In this document: piece by piece, positions 25,217 to 35,375 of the stretch
How positions within the stretch are numbered: the first letter of the stretch is position 1
How the letters are laid out: each line of letters starts with the position of its first letter
DNA from: Heliocidaris tuberculata
Lineage: Eukaryota; Echinodermata; Echinoidea; Camarodonta; Echinometridae
Reading direction: 5' to 3'
Length of the DNA: 64,000 nucleotides
Assembly: GCA_025618425.1 (NCBI GenBank)
Contig: CM046844.1
Location: 16,192,920 to 16,256,919, forward strand
Program-made: the position numbers and the translations under genes
The notes under the pieces: generated by a model
What the model was told of the DNA's origin: nothing
What the model saw: only the letters and a program-made list of their open reading frames with translations
The model's database searches: none

Positions 25217-25250
<34 letters not shown>

Positions 25251-28200
25251 CTTTCATTCTACCATCTTCTTCGACTATTATAACATATACCATCACAAAC
25301 AATGTAAAAAACTGCCTAATTTTGCGTGTTATGTCTATTGAAAGTAGTGTGCAGTAGTTTGTGTAGAATCTCATTCCCTGTCGTGTATTAAAGCTAAGGG
25401 GATAATCTTCCACATGTCCTGCAATATCAAATCGTCCAGTTCATTATCCCGATTTCTCCAAATCGGCTCAGTCAATTTTCTTCATATTTTCGTCAGTCAT
25501 CAGTCCTAATAAGGTCAAGTTCCCACATCTTTTTCAAGGTCATCAGGTTATTGTGACGTCATCCAGGCGCCATTTTGTGCAAATCAACTTATGGTCATAT
25601 GTTCATAACGAAATGTCATTTCTCTTTCATATTTGGCATGGTCAAGGTCACTGTCATTCCAGTCAAGGTCATTTCGTTAAACGCGCGCGTACGCGTACGT
25701 CCGCGCGTCCGTGCGCGCGCAAAATTTAGAAATGATCCAAATCGTCCCAAATTCATTTTGCAAACGTTTCATGCCATTTCAAGCACTTTTCGAAAAATCG
25801 CCCATAAAACTGAACCTGTAGGGGCGCTATGCCACTTAGGTTATCGTGGTTATTGTCATCATTATTGTCATTATGATCATCATTATCAATATATCATTAT
25901 CGTCATTGTCATCACTTATATGACCATATCTTATGATCATTGTCGTCAACATTATGATTATAATCTTGCAGAAATATTATCACACCTGACAAAGCACTTT
26001 GCCACAGTGAAAGACAGACCACCTAATTCGTCTTCAGTGACGTATTAAATTTCTAGTTGTCTTTACTTCCATTCGCAACTCTACTCTTCGCTTGAGTTTT
26101 ATACTACAGTACCCTAACATGGAAATTTGATAGTGTATCTTACCCCCTTCCTCCCACGCCCAGCCTTGTCCGCCTTGCTGCTTGCCTCTCTCCTCACAAT
26201 GTTCAGAGGGTAAGGAGACTCGGTGACCAAGGTTGGCCGTGGGAATGTAGTGGTTTGTTTGCTGGCCATCCCTCTGGTACATGTGTGGAGCAAATGCCTG
26301 CATGTTATACACTGTCGCAGTCCAAGAGAAACAAAATGAAAGCATTAGTTTTTAGTTACCTATATAATACATCATAAATATTTCAGGCATACATTATTTT
26401 CTTCAGAGTGGCATATTTACAGATAAATGTAGTATCTAGTTATTCATTCTTTCATTCATTTATCCACTAATGGGTGGAATACTCAGAAAATAAGAGCTGA
26501 TTTCCATAGGAGTATAGATTAGGTAAGCACTTTAAATGAGTGTAGGATGTAGTGTTAATTCAATGCAGCTTTGACTAACCCACACAGTGCTGTAATAAAG
26601 CATTCTTGATACTTCAGATGTATATTTTATTTACGAACTCTTTGGCTAAGCTCTTAAACAAAATCTCATTGTAAATGTGTACTGATGTATACCTGATATA
26701 GTTTTAGGTAATACATATGACCTATACATGCACCTGACAACTGGTAATAAGCTTATTATCAGACTTTGTGGGTTATTATGTCAAGCTATATATTTCCTTT
26801 CATTATAATACAATTCATTTTTAATGTATTTATACCTGACAAATGAAATCAAACCAAATCAAACAAGTGAATGAGTAAATTACGCAATGCGTAATAAATG
26901 TCCCCGCCGGAAGTGCAGATCTGTGGAAATTAACTAGCCTGAACCTTAAAACTTCAGTGAAAAACTTTAGTGAATAAAATAATAATGTTACTGCATGCAA
27001 AAGAAGAGAATACCAACAATGCATGTATACAACTGAAATATAAAACATGAAAACATTATGAACCTTCAGCCATTTTGAATAAATTTTCATAAATTTGCAT
27101 GAATAATGAATTTCAAAATTCTGTGTAGAAGTTCGGAAGCCCCCACCCAGCCCTATCAGATAAAACAATCGGAATCAAAATCCGATGTGAAATAGAGGAG
27201 AAGTAGCATTTTTCGTCAATTTTGAATAAATTTGCATAAATTTGCATAATTAATGAATTTCAAAATTCTGTGTAGAAGTTTGGAAGCCCCCACCCAGCCC
27301 TATCAGATAAAACAATCGGAATCAAAATCCGATGTGAAATAGAGGAGAAGTAGCATTTTTCGTCAATTTTGAATAAATTTGCATAAATTTGCATAATTAA
27401 TGAATTTCAAAATTCTGTGTAGAAGTTTGGAAGCCCCCACCCAGCCCTATCAGATAAAACAATCAGAATCAAAATCCGATGTGAAATAGAGGAGAAGTAG
27501 CATTTTTCGTCAATTTTGAATAAATTTGCATAAATTTGCATAATTATTGAATTTCAAAATTCTGTGTAGAAGTTTGGAAGCCCCCACCCAGCCCTATCAG
27601 ATAAAACAATCGGAATCAAAATCCGATGTGAAATAGAGGAGAAGTAGCATTTTTCGTCGATTTTGAATAAACTTGCATAAATTTGCATAATTAATGAATT
27701 TCAAAATTCTGTGTAGAAGTTTGGAAGCCCCCACCCAGCCCTATCAGATAAAACAATCGGAATCAAAATCGGCCAAGAAATGACGGAGAAGTAGCATTTT
27801 CTAACATTTGAGCACACACGGACAGACGGACGGACGGACGGACACACACACACACACACACACGCACACACGTACGGAGCCCGTTTCGGAGTCCCCTCGC
27901 GAACTTCGTTCGGCGGGGACAATAAAACCCATCAAAGCAAATCAATTTTGAAGCATTTCACTTGTAACCTAAATAAAAATTGTGCATCACCCTAAAAAGC
28001 ACACTTGTGAAATGATTGACAACAGCACTCTTTGGACAAGGTCATTTGCAAAGACATGAAATTCAGAACTCACCAAATATAGAAAAATCCTTCAGATTAT
28101 TTTGTTTAAAAAGGGTACTTATAACACTTATGAGCTTAAAGAGAAGGTGGAATTCTGGGAAAAGTGAAAAATAATTTGTGAGCTTTCTCCTTCTTTTTAG

Positions 28201-28626
28201 GTCAGTTTGAAAGAACATCATATTAGAAATGTCCCCTGAAAAGGATTACTCTTCAAATGCTCTCATATTTGAAATATGAAGAGAAATAGCCGAAGTGTTT
28301 CGGCTGAAAATTTCTGTGTGCAGTGCATGCTTTTCAGCGAGAATGGGTCAATTTTTTATCATTTTGATGACTCCAAAACCTTACAGTATACACCAATTCC
28401 TATATGTAGACATGATCAACCTTTCAAATTTTCTTTTAGACAATTTATTTCATAATGTAATCGCATGACCAGAACTCAACTTTATCTTTAAACATACCTC
28501 AGTGCAACTGGTGGAGGCAGTGCTCTGTGGAACCATCCTCCACAGTCCATTCTTGGGTTTAGACGAGGCCTGGAACAAGCAGCTTCGTCCTAGTAATCTG
28601 AGGCTGGTAGCTGTGGAACCTTGCAT
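19829..28626 (-). CDS. SCO1: SCO1/SCO2 cytochrome c oxidase copper chaperone (7 exons)
   Basis: Exons, in order of transcription: 28626-28498, 26311-26144, 23482-23392, 22797-22600, 21553-21461, 20646-20531, 19972-19829. All have GT-AG borders, and phases match to give 939 nt (312 residues plus TAG). SCO proteins sit in the mitochondrial inner membrane, carry a thioredoxin fold facing the intermembrane space, and deliver copper to the CuA site of COX2. Residues 1-99 form a basic, Ser/Thr-rich, acid-poor leader suited to import. [20 protein letters not shown] (100-119) is the membrane anchor. GGPFDL and DYLGQW precede the copper-binding CPDIC (Cys177, Cys181), and the third ligand is His268 in VDHT. 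IDPERD and GPDG are also conserved. Length matches animal SCO1 (about 300). Choice between SCO1 and SCO2 is not resolved. The ATG at 28626 is the only one upstream of a good donor; intron 1 carries a MITE immediately after that donor. Confidence 0.95.
20900..21200. repeat. Purine-rich low-complexity stretch in SCO intron 5
   Basis: GA/GAAA-rich sequence of about 250 bp, giving Ser/Phe/Leu-rich open frames on the opposite strand that are not genes. Confidence 0.7.
22011..22267. mobile_element. hAT-like MITE in SCO intron 4
   Basis: Begins CAGGGGCGGCGCTACAGGG and ends CCCTGGCGCCGCCCCTG. It is flanked by a perfect 8-bp direct repeat AATAGCAT (22003-22010 and 22268-22275). Eight-base duplications with CAGGG-type ends are typical of hAT transposons. 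The 257-bp interior has C, A and G runs and no transposase. Relatives lie at 40308 and 62149. Confidence 0.85.
23868..26026. mobile_element. 2.2-kb TIR element with CpG-rich blocks in SCO intron 2
   Basis: TTAGGTGGTCTGTC at 23868 is exactly mirrored by GACAGACCACCTAA ending at 26026. The left end also folds on itself (GGTGGTCTGTCG-TAAT-CGACAGATCACC). Inside, a segment around 24000-24310 is repeated in direct orientation around 25480-25790. Each copy contains GTGACGTCATCCAGGCGCCA followed by runs of alternating CG (GCGCGCGTACGCGT) and AAAATTTAGAA. A tRNA-like stretch followed by poly-T lies between them. No long reading frame, so the element is non-autonomous or decayed. Superfamily not identified. 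Confidence 0.6.
25153..25241 (+). tRNA. tRNA-derived sequence with poly-T tail (glycine-like)
   Basis: ATTGGTAAAGCAC looks like a D arm, TTGCCTCCCATTCCGG resembles a Gly (CCC) anticodon arm, and CGGTTCGATTCCCGG is a strong B box. The expected 5' acceptor strand is missing and a run of about 22 T follows, so this is a tRNA-derived fragment inside the larger element and not a functional tRNA. Confidence 0.45.
27070..27795. repeat. Tandem array, 147-bp unit, about five copies
   Basis: The word CTGTGTAGAAG recurs at 27121, 27268, 27415, 27562 and 27709, exactly 147 bp apart each time. Units differ by only a few substitutions (for example ATTAATGA or ATTATTGA). Each contains two TTTGCATAAA-type words and the GCCCCCACCCAGCCC block. 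The last unit diverges into CGGCCAAGAAATGACGG before the GGAC repeats. Confidence 0.95.
27820..27868. repeat. (GGAC)n and (CA)n microsatellite
   Basis: GGACGGACGGACGGAC passes into ACACAC units next to the right arm of the TIR element. Confidence 0.9.
28140..28487. mobile_element. TTAA-flanked MITE abutting the SCO exon 1 donor
   Basis: TTAA occurs at 28136-28139 and 28488-28491. The ends AGAGAAGGTGG and CAACTTTATCT are imperfect inverted repeats. A diverged relative at 44110-44482 shares the inner words TTTATCATTTTGAT and CCAAAACC. Its right TTAA is at +7 to +10 of SCO intron 1 (minus-strand GAG|gtatgtTTAA), leaving just the donor consensus intact. Confidence 0.65.
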
Positions 28627-29750
28627 GATGAATGAATGAATGATCTGGGAAGCAGGAATTCAGGAAAGTTTTTTTTTGGTTGTTAAAGTCATTAAAGAAA
28701 AAAAAAATGAAAGGAAAGGAGCATCAACACTTGCAGTTTCAGTACAACTTTTATAATTAATAAACCCTTCTTGTCTAGTGCATATCACATTATGATGTAA
28801 CATCCCTATACACTTCCAAAGGGTTTGGATTTTAAGTTATGGCCTGGGTAAATTCAGTTGTCTTATGTCATTGAGTAATAAATAGAGCAGAAAGTCAATA
28901 GATGATCACTTAAGGATAAGGGATATAAAACAAGGATAAAACACTTGCACTTTTCTTTATTTTCTAGATTATTTTCAAACTTTCTTTAATCTATCTAGTC
29001 TATGACTAAGTATGAGGTTATCTCACCACCTTAACTTCAACCTGGATCTATGTTAGAAAAAATATTTTACAAAGGTTTCATTCAATAAGATTTATGTTTG
29101 GTTTGATCTATGACTTTAGACTTTGCAACTTTTAAACTTTTTTTTTTTTAATTCTAGATTCATTTATTTTCTCAATCTCTGCTCAAAAGTATCTAGGGTC
29201 TAACCACTTATACATGTACAAGCTTATCTGAAGACCACTTATACATCATGTACAAGCTTATCTGAAGATAACTTTCATTTCAGATTCTGTTTCTACTTTA
29301 GTCTTTTTAAGTTTTTATAGGAGCATTATTGTTAATATTATAAATATTTCTTTCAAATTCAATTTTACACCATACACTAGAATGAGATAAAGACAGGAAA
29401 ACTTGCAGGCTTGCAGCACACGCTCAATAACACACTGTAAATCAAAACCAAAAAAAAAAATCCTCTCCATACTCCCATCATACATTCACCACATGCATTT
29501 TAAGGAGTGGGACCGAAGGACAAAATTCCTATTATTCTATGCCTTTCAAAATACGTAAAGGGGTGTAAATGTAAACTGTTGAGGAAAATATTAGATGGGT
29601 GTTATTTACTTATCATCACACTGAACTAATAATGCTTTTTAAAATTGTTAAAATTTATGAAATCTACCTGATTCTGAAGAAAGATTTCGTCTGGTACGAG
29701 CTTATGCAATGTTTGATGGTATCTTAAGGAAGACAAGTAAAAAAGGAAAT
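28627..29750. other. Upstream flank of the SCO gene
   Basis: Presumed 5' UTR and promoter region of the minus-strand SCO gene; no TATA-like element could be tied to it. A 33-bp unit (CCACTTATACATGTACAAGC and onward) is duplicated in tandem at about 29207-29279. No coding exon seen. Confidence 0.45.
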
Positions 29751-29754
29751 AATA

Positions 29755-30285
29755 TCTCCCCGCCCCCCCCCCCCCCCCCCCCCCTTCCCCTGCTGACCTC
29801 AGCGTACTCCCCTGGCAAAAATACACCCCAAATAGCTGATGTCATTTTCTTCTCTTTTTCTTTTTTTCTTTTTAAATTTTTTTCTTTTCTTTTTTTTTCC
29901 TTCTTTTTTTTTTCTTTTGCTTGGAGAATTTTGGAGTAAAAAGAGTGCCCAAAAAGCTGATGACCACTCCTTTTTTTTGTTTTGCTTCTTTTTTTTTTTC
30001 TTCTTTTTTTTCGCTTGTCAGAAAATTTTCTGAATATTGTGCCCCCTCCCTCACAAAATATTAGATCCGCCACTCCCCCACACAGCTACCCCGATCCCCT
30101 AGGACCAGTGGCGCAGGATTTTTTACAGGGGGAGCAAATTTTGTCAACTGTCAAATTCTGCTTGGAGGGAGACCCGCATTTTTTTCTTCTCGCCAGCCCT
30201 CCAAAACTATCCCGATTGAAAATGGCCATGGGGTCATTTTTACCCCTAATGAGGCTTGTTTTTAATATGTTTCTTTCTCACTTTC

Positions 30286-30335
<50 letters not shown>

Positions 30336-30648
30336 ACTTTCTGGAGGGCGCGCAGCGTTTCACCCACTAACATCCCCCCCCCCCCTATGCCTATGCACTT
30401 TCCTACTGACATTATTTTGTTGATTTGTTCACCTTCCTCGGCTGCACCCTTTGCGGAGGCCGTCAGTTGTGCAAGAGTGTACTTATAGGCCTATTAGTCT
30501 AAGTGACATCAAGAAGACTGATCTTTCGCCCTACCCCCCCCCCCCCCCCTGGATAGATTCTGCCCTCTCTGATTGTCATTTTCCAAATATATACACATCT
30601 TCTTCTTCATCATCTTCTTTTCCTCTTCCTCCTCCTCCTCCTCCTTCT

Positions 30649-30679
<31 letters not shown>

Positions 30680-30700
30680 TTCAGATTAGTTAATGACATT
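29755..30700. repeat. Homopolymer and pyrimidine-rich region
   Basis: Poly-C at 29762-29784, T-rich runs at 29848-30012, a (CT)n at about 30289-30332, further poly-C at 30374-30384 and 30533-30549, and a CTC/CTT tract at 30594-30680. Words such as AGTGGCGCAGGATTTTT near 30110 suggest fragments of GGCG-ended MITEs. Open frames here are simple-sequence artefacts. Confidence 0.75.
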
Positions 30701-31066
30701 GGCGTAGACAGGTTCTCATAAGTGGGATGTATATGAATTCCCTCTAGGACCATATGTGTGTGTGTATATATAGTGATATAGTGTGGGGTGAGGGTGTGTA
30801 AACATGTATATGGTTTTTTTCTTTAAATGTCCAAGATACAACTTTAGCATTATGCTTTGCAGTTTTGCAGTATGATTTGAATATTGAGCGAGTGAGCGAA
30901 GCGAGCGAGCAAACAATATTCAAGATTTGTGAGGTCGCAATTACATTATAAAAACGGGGAAACACAATTCTGATAGGGTTCATTGGCAAAATTTCACATT
31001 GAAAATTTATTTAAAAGCTATACTTTTAATACGAGCGAGAGAAGCGAGCGGCAATTTGGAAATATT

Positions 31067-31399
31067 GGCCCGTATTCTCGAAAGGTGCCTAACTTTAAGC
31101 CCCCGCTTAAGTGTGTAGATTTAGGCCGCTGAATTATGGATAGCCAAATGCCACCCTTTTTTAATCCTTCGAAGTCACGTGGACTCTCTCTAGTTCTGGA
31201 ACTAAATGCAAATAAAAACACCTCACGATAGAATTGATTTCTTATGCTTATTTCAAGCCAGAAAATAATTTTGTTTCTTTATTTTGTTACATAAATATAG
31301 TAATTTTTATGAGACTTAGTGGTTGACGAATAGCCTTCCATAAATCAGAGGCCTAAGTTAAGCCTGGCTTAACTTAGACCACTTTCGAGAATACGGGCC
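31067..31399. mobile_element. MITE with GGCCCGTATTCTCGAAAG ends
   Basis: The left end GGCCCGTATTCTCGAAAG is exactly mirrored at the right by CTTTCGAGAATACGGGCC. A further inner mirror is CCTAACTTTAAGCC against GGCTTAACTTAG. ATT flanks both sides (31064-31066 and 31400-31402), a possible 3-bp target duplication. It has no coding capacity. Confidence 0.75.
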
Positions 31400-31439
31400 A
31401 TTGGCTCTAAGCCACTTTGGATTAGGGGCACATGTTATG

Positions 31440-31850
31440 AAAAAGGGAAACGTGGTACTTATTATGAGGAAAAGGACACTTATTAGAAAAATAAATGAAT
31501 ATGTAGAAAAGGTAGAAAAGGCAGTTATCAGACGTGAAAATGGGCACTAAATACACCTGAAAAAGGGCATTTATAAGAACGGAAAAATGTTCTTATAAAG
31601 TAGAAAAATTAAAGCAGTGCCTATAATTACAAAGGAAAAAAATGACTTGTTACATTAAAAGGGATAAAAGGGATTAAAATGGATAAACGTTCTTGTTGAA
31701 AAAGGAGCATTTATCAAAGGTAAGGTGAGGGATGAGGTGTAATTCTCAAAATGGGAACTTATAAGAATATGGAACTTATCCGAAAGAAATATGGGGGTAA
31801 TTATCTGAAGTTAAAGGGTAAAGTAGGGGCACTGTGCCCATATGCAACCC
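31440..31850. repeat. Degenerate purine-rich repeat
   Basis: Irregular units of the form AAAAGGGCACTTATTAG or GAAAAAGGGCATTTATAAG recur every 20-40 bases. It looks like an old, eroded tandem repeat. No gene. Confidence 0.4.
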
Positions 31851-32149
31851 CCGGAGCGGTGCTTCTGACCAGATCTACATGTTATGATTGTCATTTCATC
31901 ATTCTTCTATGTATAGTTGGGTGATGGTGACACAGGTCATCATCCTCGATAAATATTGATAAATTCATATAAATCTACAATATTGTACATCAATGAATAA
32001 TATCTATATTGAAATAAAGAATATGAATAATATTGATAAATATGATATATCAAATTATATTAATAAATATAATATATCAAATTATATTCATCTACAACAT
32101 ATTAAAGAAATGTATATTTTCCACCATTTTTTTTAAGGGGGTGAAACCT

Positions 32150-32235
32150 GGGGGATGTATGTACACACCATCCCCCCCCCCAACACACCTGAAAAGTTGG
32201 GGGATGCATACCCCATCCCCTCCCCCCCCCCCCGC
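32150..32235. repeat. Imperfect GGGGGATG/CATCCCC inverted pair with poly-C
   Basis: GGGGGATGTATGTACACACC at 32150 and GGGGGATGCATACCCCATCC at 32200 are similar, each followed by a C run. Possibly a remnant of a G-ended MITE. Confidence 0.35.
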
Positions 32236-32502
32236 GCTATCTTTAATAATGATTATTATAATAGTAACTGTAATTTATTCTGAGCCTTTCTCGTTTCACT
32301 TGCTCAAAGCGCTTAAAAATTTCAAAAAAGTGGGGTGAACAAGTCATTATCCTTGTTACTATAAGACAAATTTTTAAATTTTATCCGTTGCACGCAGGGG
32401 GCAGACTGGGCTGTCATTCGGTTGCGGATTTTCGCTGCGACCCGACCCACTCAGGGGGGCACGGGAGCACATTCCCTCAAACGGATGGAGAAAAAAGAAT
32501 CA

Positions 32503-32742
32503 AGTGGGGGCACTGTGGTATATTGGTGAAGGTTCTTGACCCTCATATGAGAGGTCCCGGATTCGATCCTCGCTCGGTGCGTATATCCTTGGACAAGGTG
32601 TTTTGCCCACATTTGTCCCTCTCGACCCAGGTGTAAATGGGTACCTGGCAATGCCGGGATAATAATTCCAGGGCCCGCGGGAAGAGCAGTATTTATACTG
32701 ATGTGGCTACCCTGGGTAAATAAGACCCAATTATTATTATTA

Positions 32743-32776
<34 letters not shown>

Positions 32777-32811
32777 CATTATTATTATTATTATTATCAT
32801 TATTATTATTA

Positions 32812-32854
<43 letters not shown>

Positions 32855-32870
32855 CATCATCATCATTACA
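32503..32870 (+). mobile_element. tRNA-derived SINE with (ATT)n tail
   Basis: The head holds an A-box-like GTGGTATATTGGTGAAGG and a B-box-like GGTCCCGGATTCGATCCTC, as in tRNA promoters. The body contains CTTGGACAAGGTGTTTTGCC and CCAGGTGTAAATGGGTACC, words I recall from common echinoderm tRNA-SINEs. The tail is ATT/ATC repeats to about 32866. The family name was not verified. Confidence 0.8.
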
Positions 32871-33352
32871 AAAGAATGAAAGAAAGAAAGAAAGAAAGAA
32901 ATGGAGAGCAGCACGTAATATAAGCTGGACCCGACAACGCAGTGGTACCCGAATGCGCTTGCACCCATATACTATATATTTTCATAGGCATATTTCCATA
33001 TTTTTCTTTCCATTATAACATTGCTTTTCAAATATGTACAATTTATAGTTCCATCAATTCACTCTCCAGTTGTGTATTTTACCGTGTTATATAATTGTTG
33101 TATTTTGTATTTTCATGTAGAATGATTTTTTACACTGCAGGGCGCCTTTGGAAAGCAGTTATGCATAAGTGAACAGGCCAATCCGGCAGTATAAAATAAA
33201 GAAGACAAAATAATAAATAAATAAATATATAATAATTTCGAAACAGAAGTTAAGCTGTGTTGATTTTACAAAAAGCCTCCACTTTTGCAGAGGTCAAAAC
33301 CTTGAATATCAATTCACTGTTGGTATGCCAGGACAGCTAGGTTTAGCTTGGT

Positions 33353-34444
33353 GGCGTAGCCAAGATTTTTCAATAGCGGGGGGGGGGGCGTGAAGGATTG
33401 ACTAAGCGAAGGAACATAATAATAGAGACTTAGCCGTCTCCCAGGGTGAACCATGAAGACAATATAAATTTTAGTTCCCGGAAATCAGTTTTCGGAATTT
33501 CAATTTATCTACATTTTGTTGAATGAATGAATGTATCTTTGATTTTTCACTTTTCATGATGTTATTTTCTCAAGTAATCCATGCATAGGGTACTGGAGAA
33601 ATGAAAAATATCATCAGCGAGCACTTGCGGTGCACCTCACTCACTCAGGAGAGCGACTATCTAAATCTAGAACATAGATGGCGCTACACTATATTGAGCA
33701 TATTGAGCTCTGATATATTGATGATATTGATGTTATTTTGATTGGTCAGCTTTGCGCGAGGCCATTATGACGTCAACTTGACTTTGGTGGTGGTGCACTA
33801 GTGATGCTGATGAAATGTAATAAAAAGTGAAATGTAACCTTCCGAAGTTCCGAAAATACTAATATATTAAATGAAATGAGATGAAATACCCTGTTACCAA
33901 ACGTTTATTTTGACATTCTCTTTTGTACATGTATTGTCTTTTGATTCTGTAATTAATTTAATTATTCATAGCAACAAAAAGGTTGGATTTGATACAATAC
34001 ATACAAATGCATTTTGAACATATTATTCTGGTGATAGAATTAATTTCGTTTTATTTCATGTCATGTATTTTTTTTTAAATCATAGTCTGTGGGAGTCTCA
34101 AAAAGCTATAGCCTGTAAGCCTACCTACATTTGGAGAGATGGGTAGCCTAATTATTTTTTGGACATTTTCTTCTTTTTTTTAAGGGAAGAAAGAAGGCGA
34201 AAGAAAGAAAAAGAAAGAAAGAAGTACTGTTTGAGCTCTGAGAATGTGTTTAATAATGGGATGATTTTTTTTCCTTTGCTCGTAAGGATCAATAAATAAC
34301 AGGGGAAATTAAGGGGAGGGGGGACAATAAGACAGCATGAAAACACCATCAGCATATCACAATAGACCTGTTTACTCAGTTTTGATGTTGTTTTTTAGGG
34401 GTCGAATAGGGGGGCCATAAGCCCCTTGTGCCCCCTGGCTACGC
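33353..34444. mobile_element. Possible 1.1-kb TIR element (GGCGTAGCCA ends)
   Basis: GGCGTAGCCAAGATTT at 33353 and CCCCCTGGCTACGCC ending at 34444 face each other, with a G run just inside each end. The same GTGGCGTAGC start appears at 41637. The two ends could also belong to separate elements, since the interior is unremarkable AT-rich DNA without a transposase frame. Confidence 0.4.
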
Positions 34445-34893
34445 CTATGGGTTTTGTGATCCGTTATAAAAAAAAAATAACCCTTTGAAATAGAACCATG
34501 CCACTTATAAGGTTTATGTCGGAAAAGCGTTGCATATCGAACTTGTTATATTTTATCACGATCAAAGTGCACGCACATTTTGATACGTTTAAATAAAGAG
34601 TTCATTGTTTATTCTTTTGAAGGCCATTAATGATAACATTTTAATATATTATTATGTCGTTGGAAATTCATAAAATCAAAGGTTTTCTGAACAAACGCAT
34701 AGAGCTGTCAAAACTTTTTTGCAAAGGATTAGGCCGACATTAAATGGGATAGGAGATTTACAAAATCAATACTGACTTACTGAGCAGGTATCGTCCCATA
34801 TATTGATCCTGAAAACTATCAATTTAGTCTCAATATGTGTATAACTTTCCAAGACTCTTTTAAAAATTCTTTTCCAACAAACATATATATAAA

Positions 34894-34905
<12 letters not shown>

Positions 34906-34934
<29 letters not shown>
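34906..34934. repeat. (TA)n microsatellite
   Basis: About 15 TA units directly before the left arm of the tRNA-like foldback repeat. Confidence 0.9.
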
Positions 34935-34938
<4 letters not shown>

Positions 34939-34940
34939 TG

Positions 34941-35176
34941 TCAGAAATGAAAATGAAGGAATAATAGTTGCTAGCTTAAATCAAAGTCCCCCAAAGCTGT
35001 TGCCGAAACCACTGGCCCGTCTCCGTGGTCTAGTGGTTAATGCATTGGCGTTCAAAGCCAATGATTCCCGCTGGAGACATTTTTTCAGCCTTTGTAAAAA
35101 TTTCACAAGGGAGGGCAGCTCTGGAGAACTTTGATTTAAGCTACGCGACCATATTCCCTCATTTTCATTTCTCACA
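34941..35176 (+). repeat. Foldback repeat with tRNA-like core, copy 2
   Basis: Left arm TCAGAAATGAAAATGAAGG then TTGCTAGCTTAAATCAAAG and CAAAGCTG is mirrored on the right by CAGCTCTGG, CTTTGATTTAAGCTACGC and CATTTTCATTTCTCACA. The tRNA-like core lies between the arms. Copy 1 at 5110-5345 keeps one arm and the core, showing that arm and core move as a unit. (TA)n borders both copies. Confidence 0.75.
35019..35078 (+). tRNA. tRNA-derived core with deleted T arm
   Basis: GTCTCCGTGGTCTAGTGG opens it and GCTGGAGAC closes it, with the anticodon-like arm ATTGGCGTTCAAAGCCAAT between. Compared with the copy at 5209-5279, 11 nt of the T arm are lost, so the B box is broken and it cannot be a working tRNA. 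Confidence 0.45.
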
Positions 35177-35278
35177 AATGTATTTATTCCAGGAGGGTTG
35201 CCAACGCTGTTGTATAATGTTATTTTCTAACACTTGTATATATGTAATTGTGAGAAATGGAAATGAATTTTTTTTTTT

Positions 35279-35281
<3 letters not shown>

Positions 35282-35372
<91 letters not shown>
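35282..35372. repeat. (TA)n(TG)n microsatellite
   Basis: A TA run of about 15 units runs into a TG run of nearly 30 units. A TGTGAGAAATGGAAATGA fragment of the nearby foldback repeat precedes it at 35250. Confidence 0.95.

Positions 35373-35375
<3 letters not shown>

Larger units (their letters stand above)
26899..27921. mobile_element. TIR element carrying a 147-bp tandem array, SCO intron 1
   Basis: The ends TGTCCCCGCCGGAAG and CTTCGTTCGGCGGGGACA are inverted repeats, and AATAAA flanks both sides (26893-26898 and 27921-27926) as a possible target duplication. The middle is a tandem satellite, followed by GGAC units, (CA)n and the right arm. About 140 bp at the left precede the array. No transposase is present. 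Confidence 0.75.

Noticed and set aside
26034..26345. 103-codon open frame on the minus strand over SCO exon 2
   Set aside because: It is a shadow frame. The true frame of this exon is another one, fixed by the phases of exons 1 and 3 and the acceptor at 26311.
27070..27795. CRISPR-like array
   Set aside because: Units are contiguous 147-bp tandem copies without unique spacers, and the genome is eukaryotic.
29702..30073. 123-codon Lys/Arg-rich frame and opposite Phe-rich frames
   Set aside because: They read through T and C homopolymers; no exon signals.
32388..32636. 82-codon frame across 32.4-32.6 kb
   Set aside because: It overlaps the tRNA-derived SINE head and body and has no independent support.
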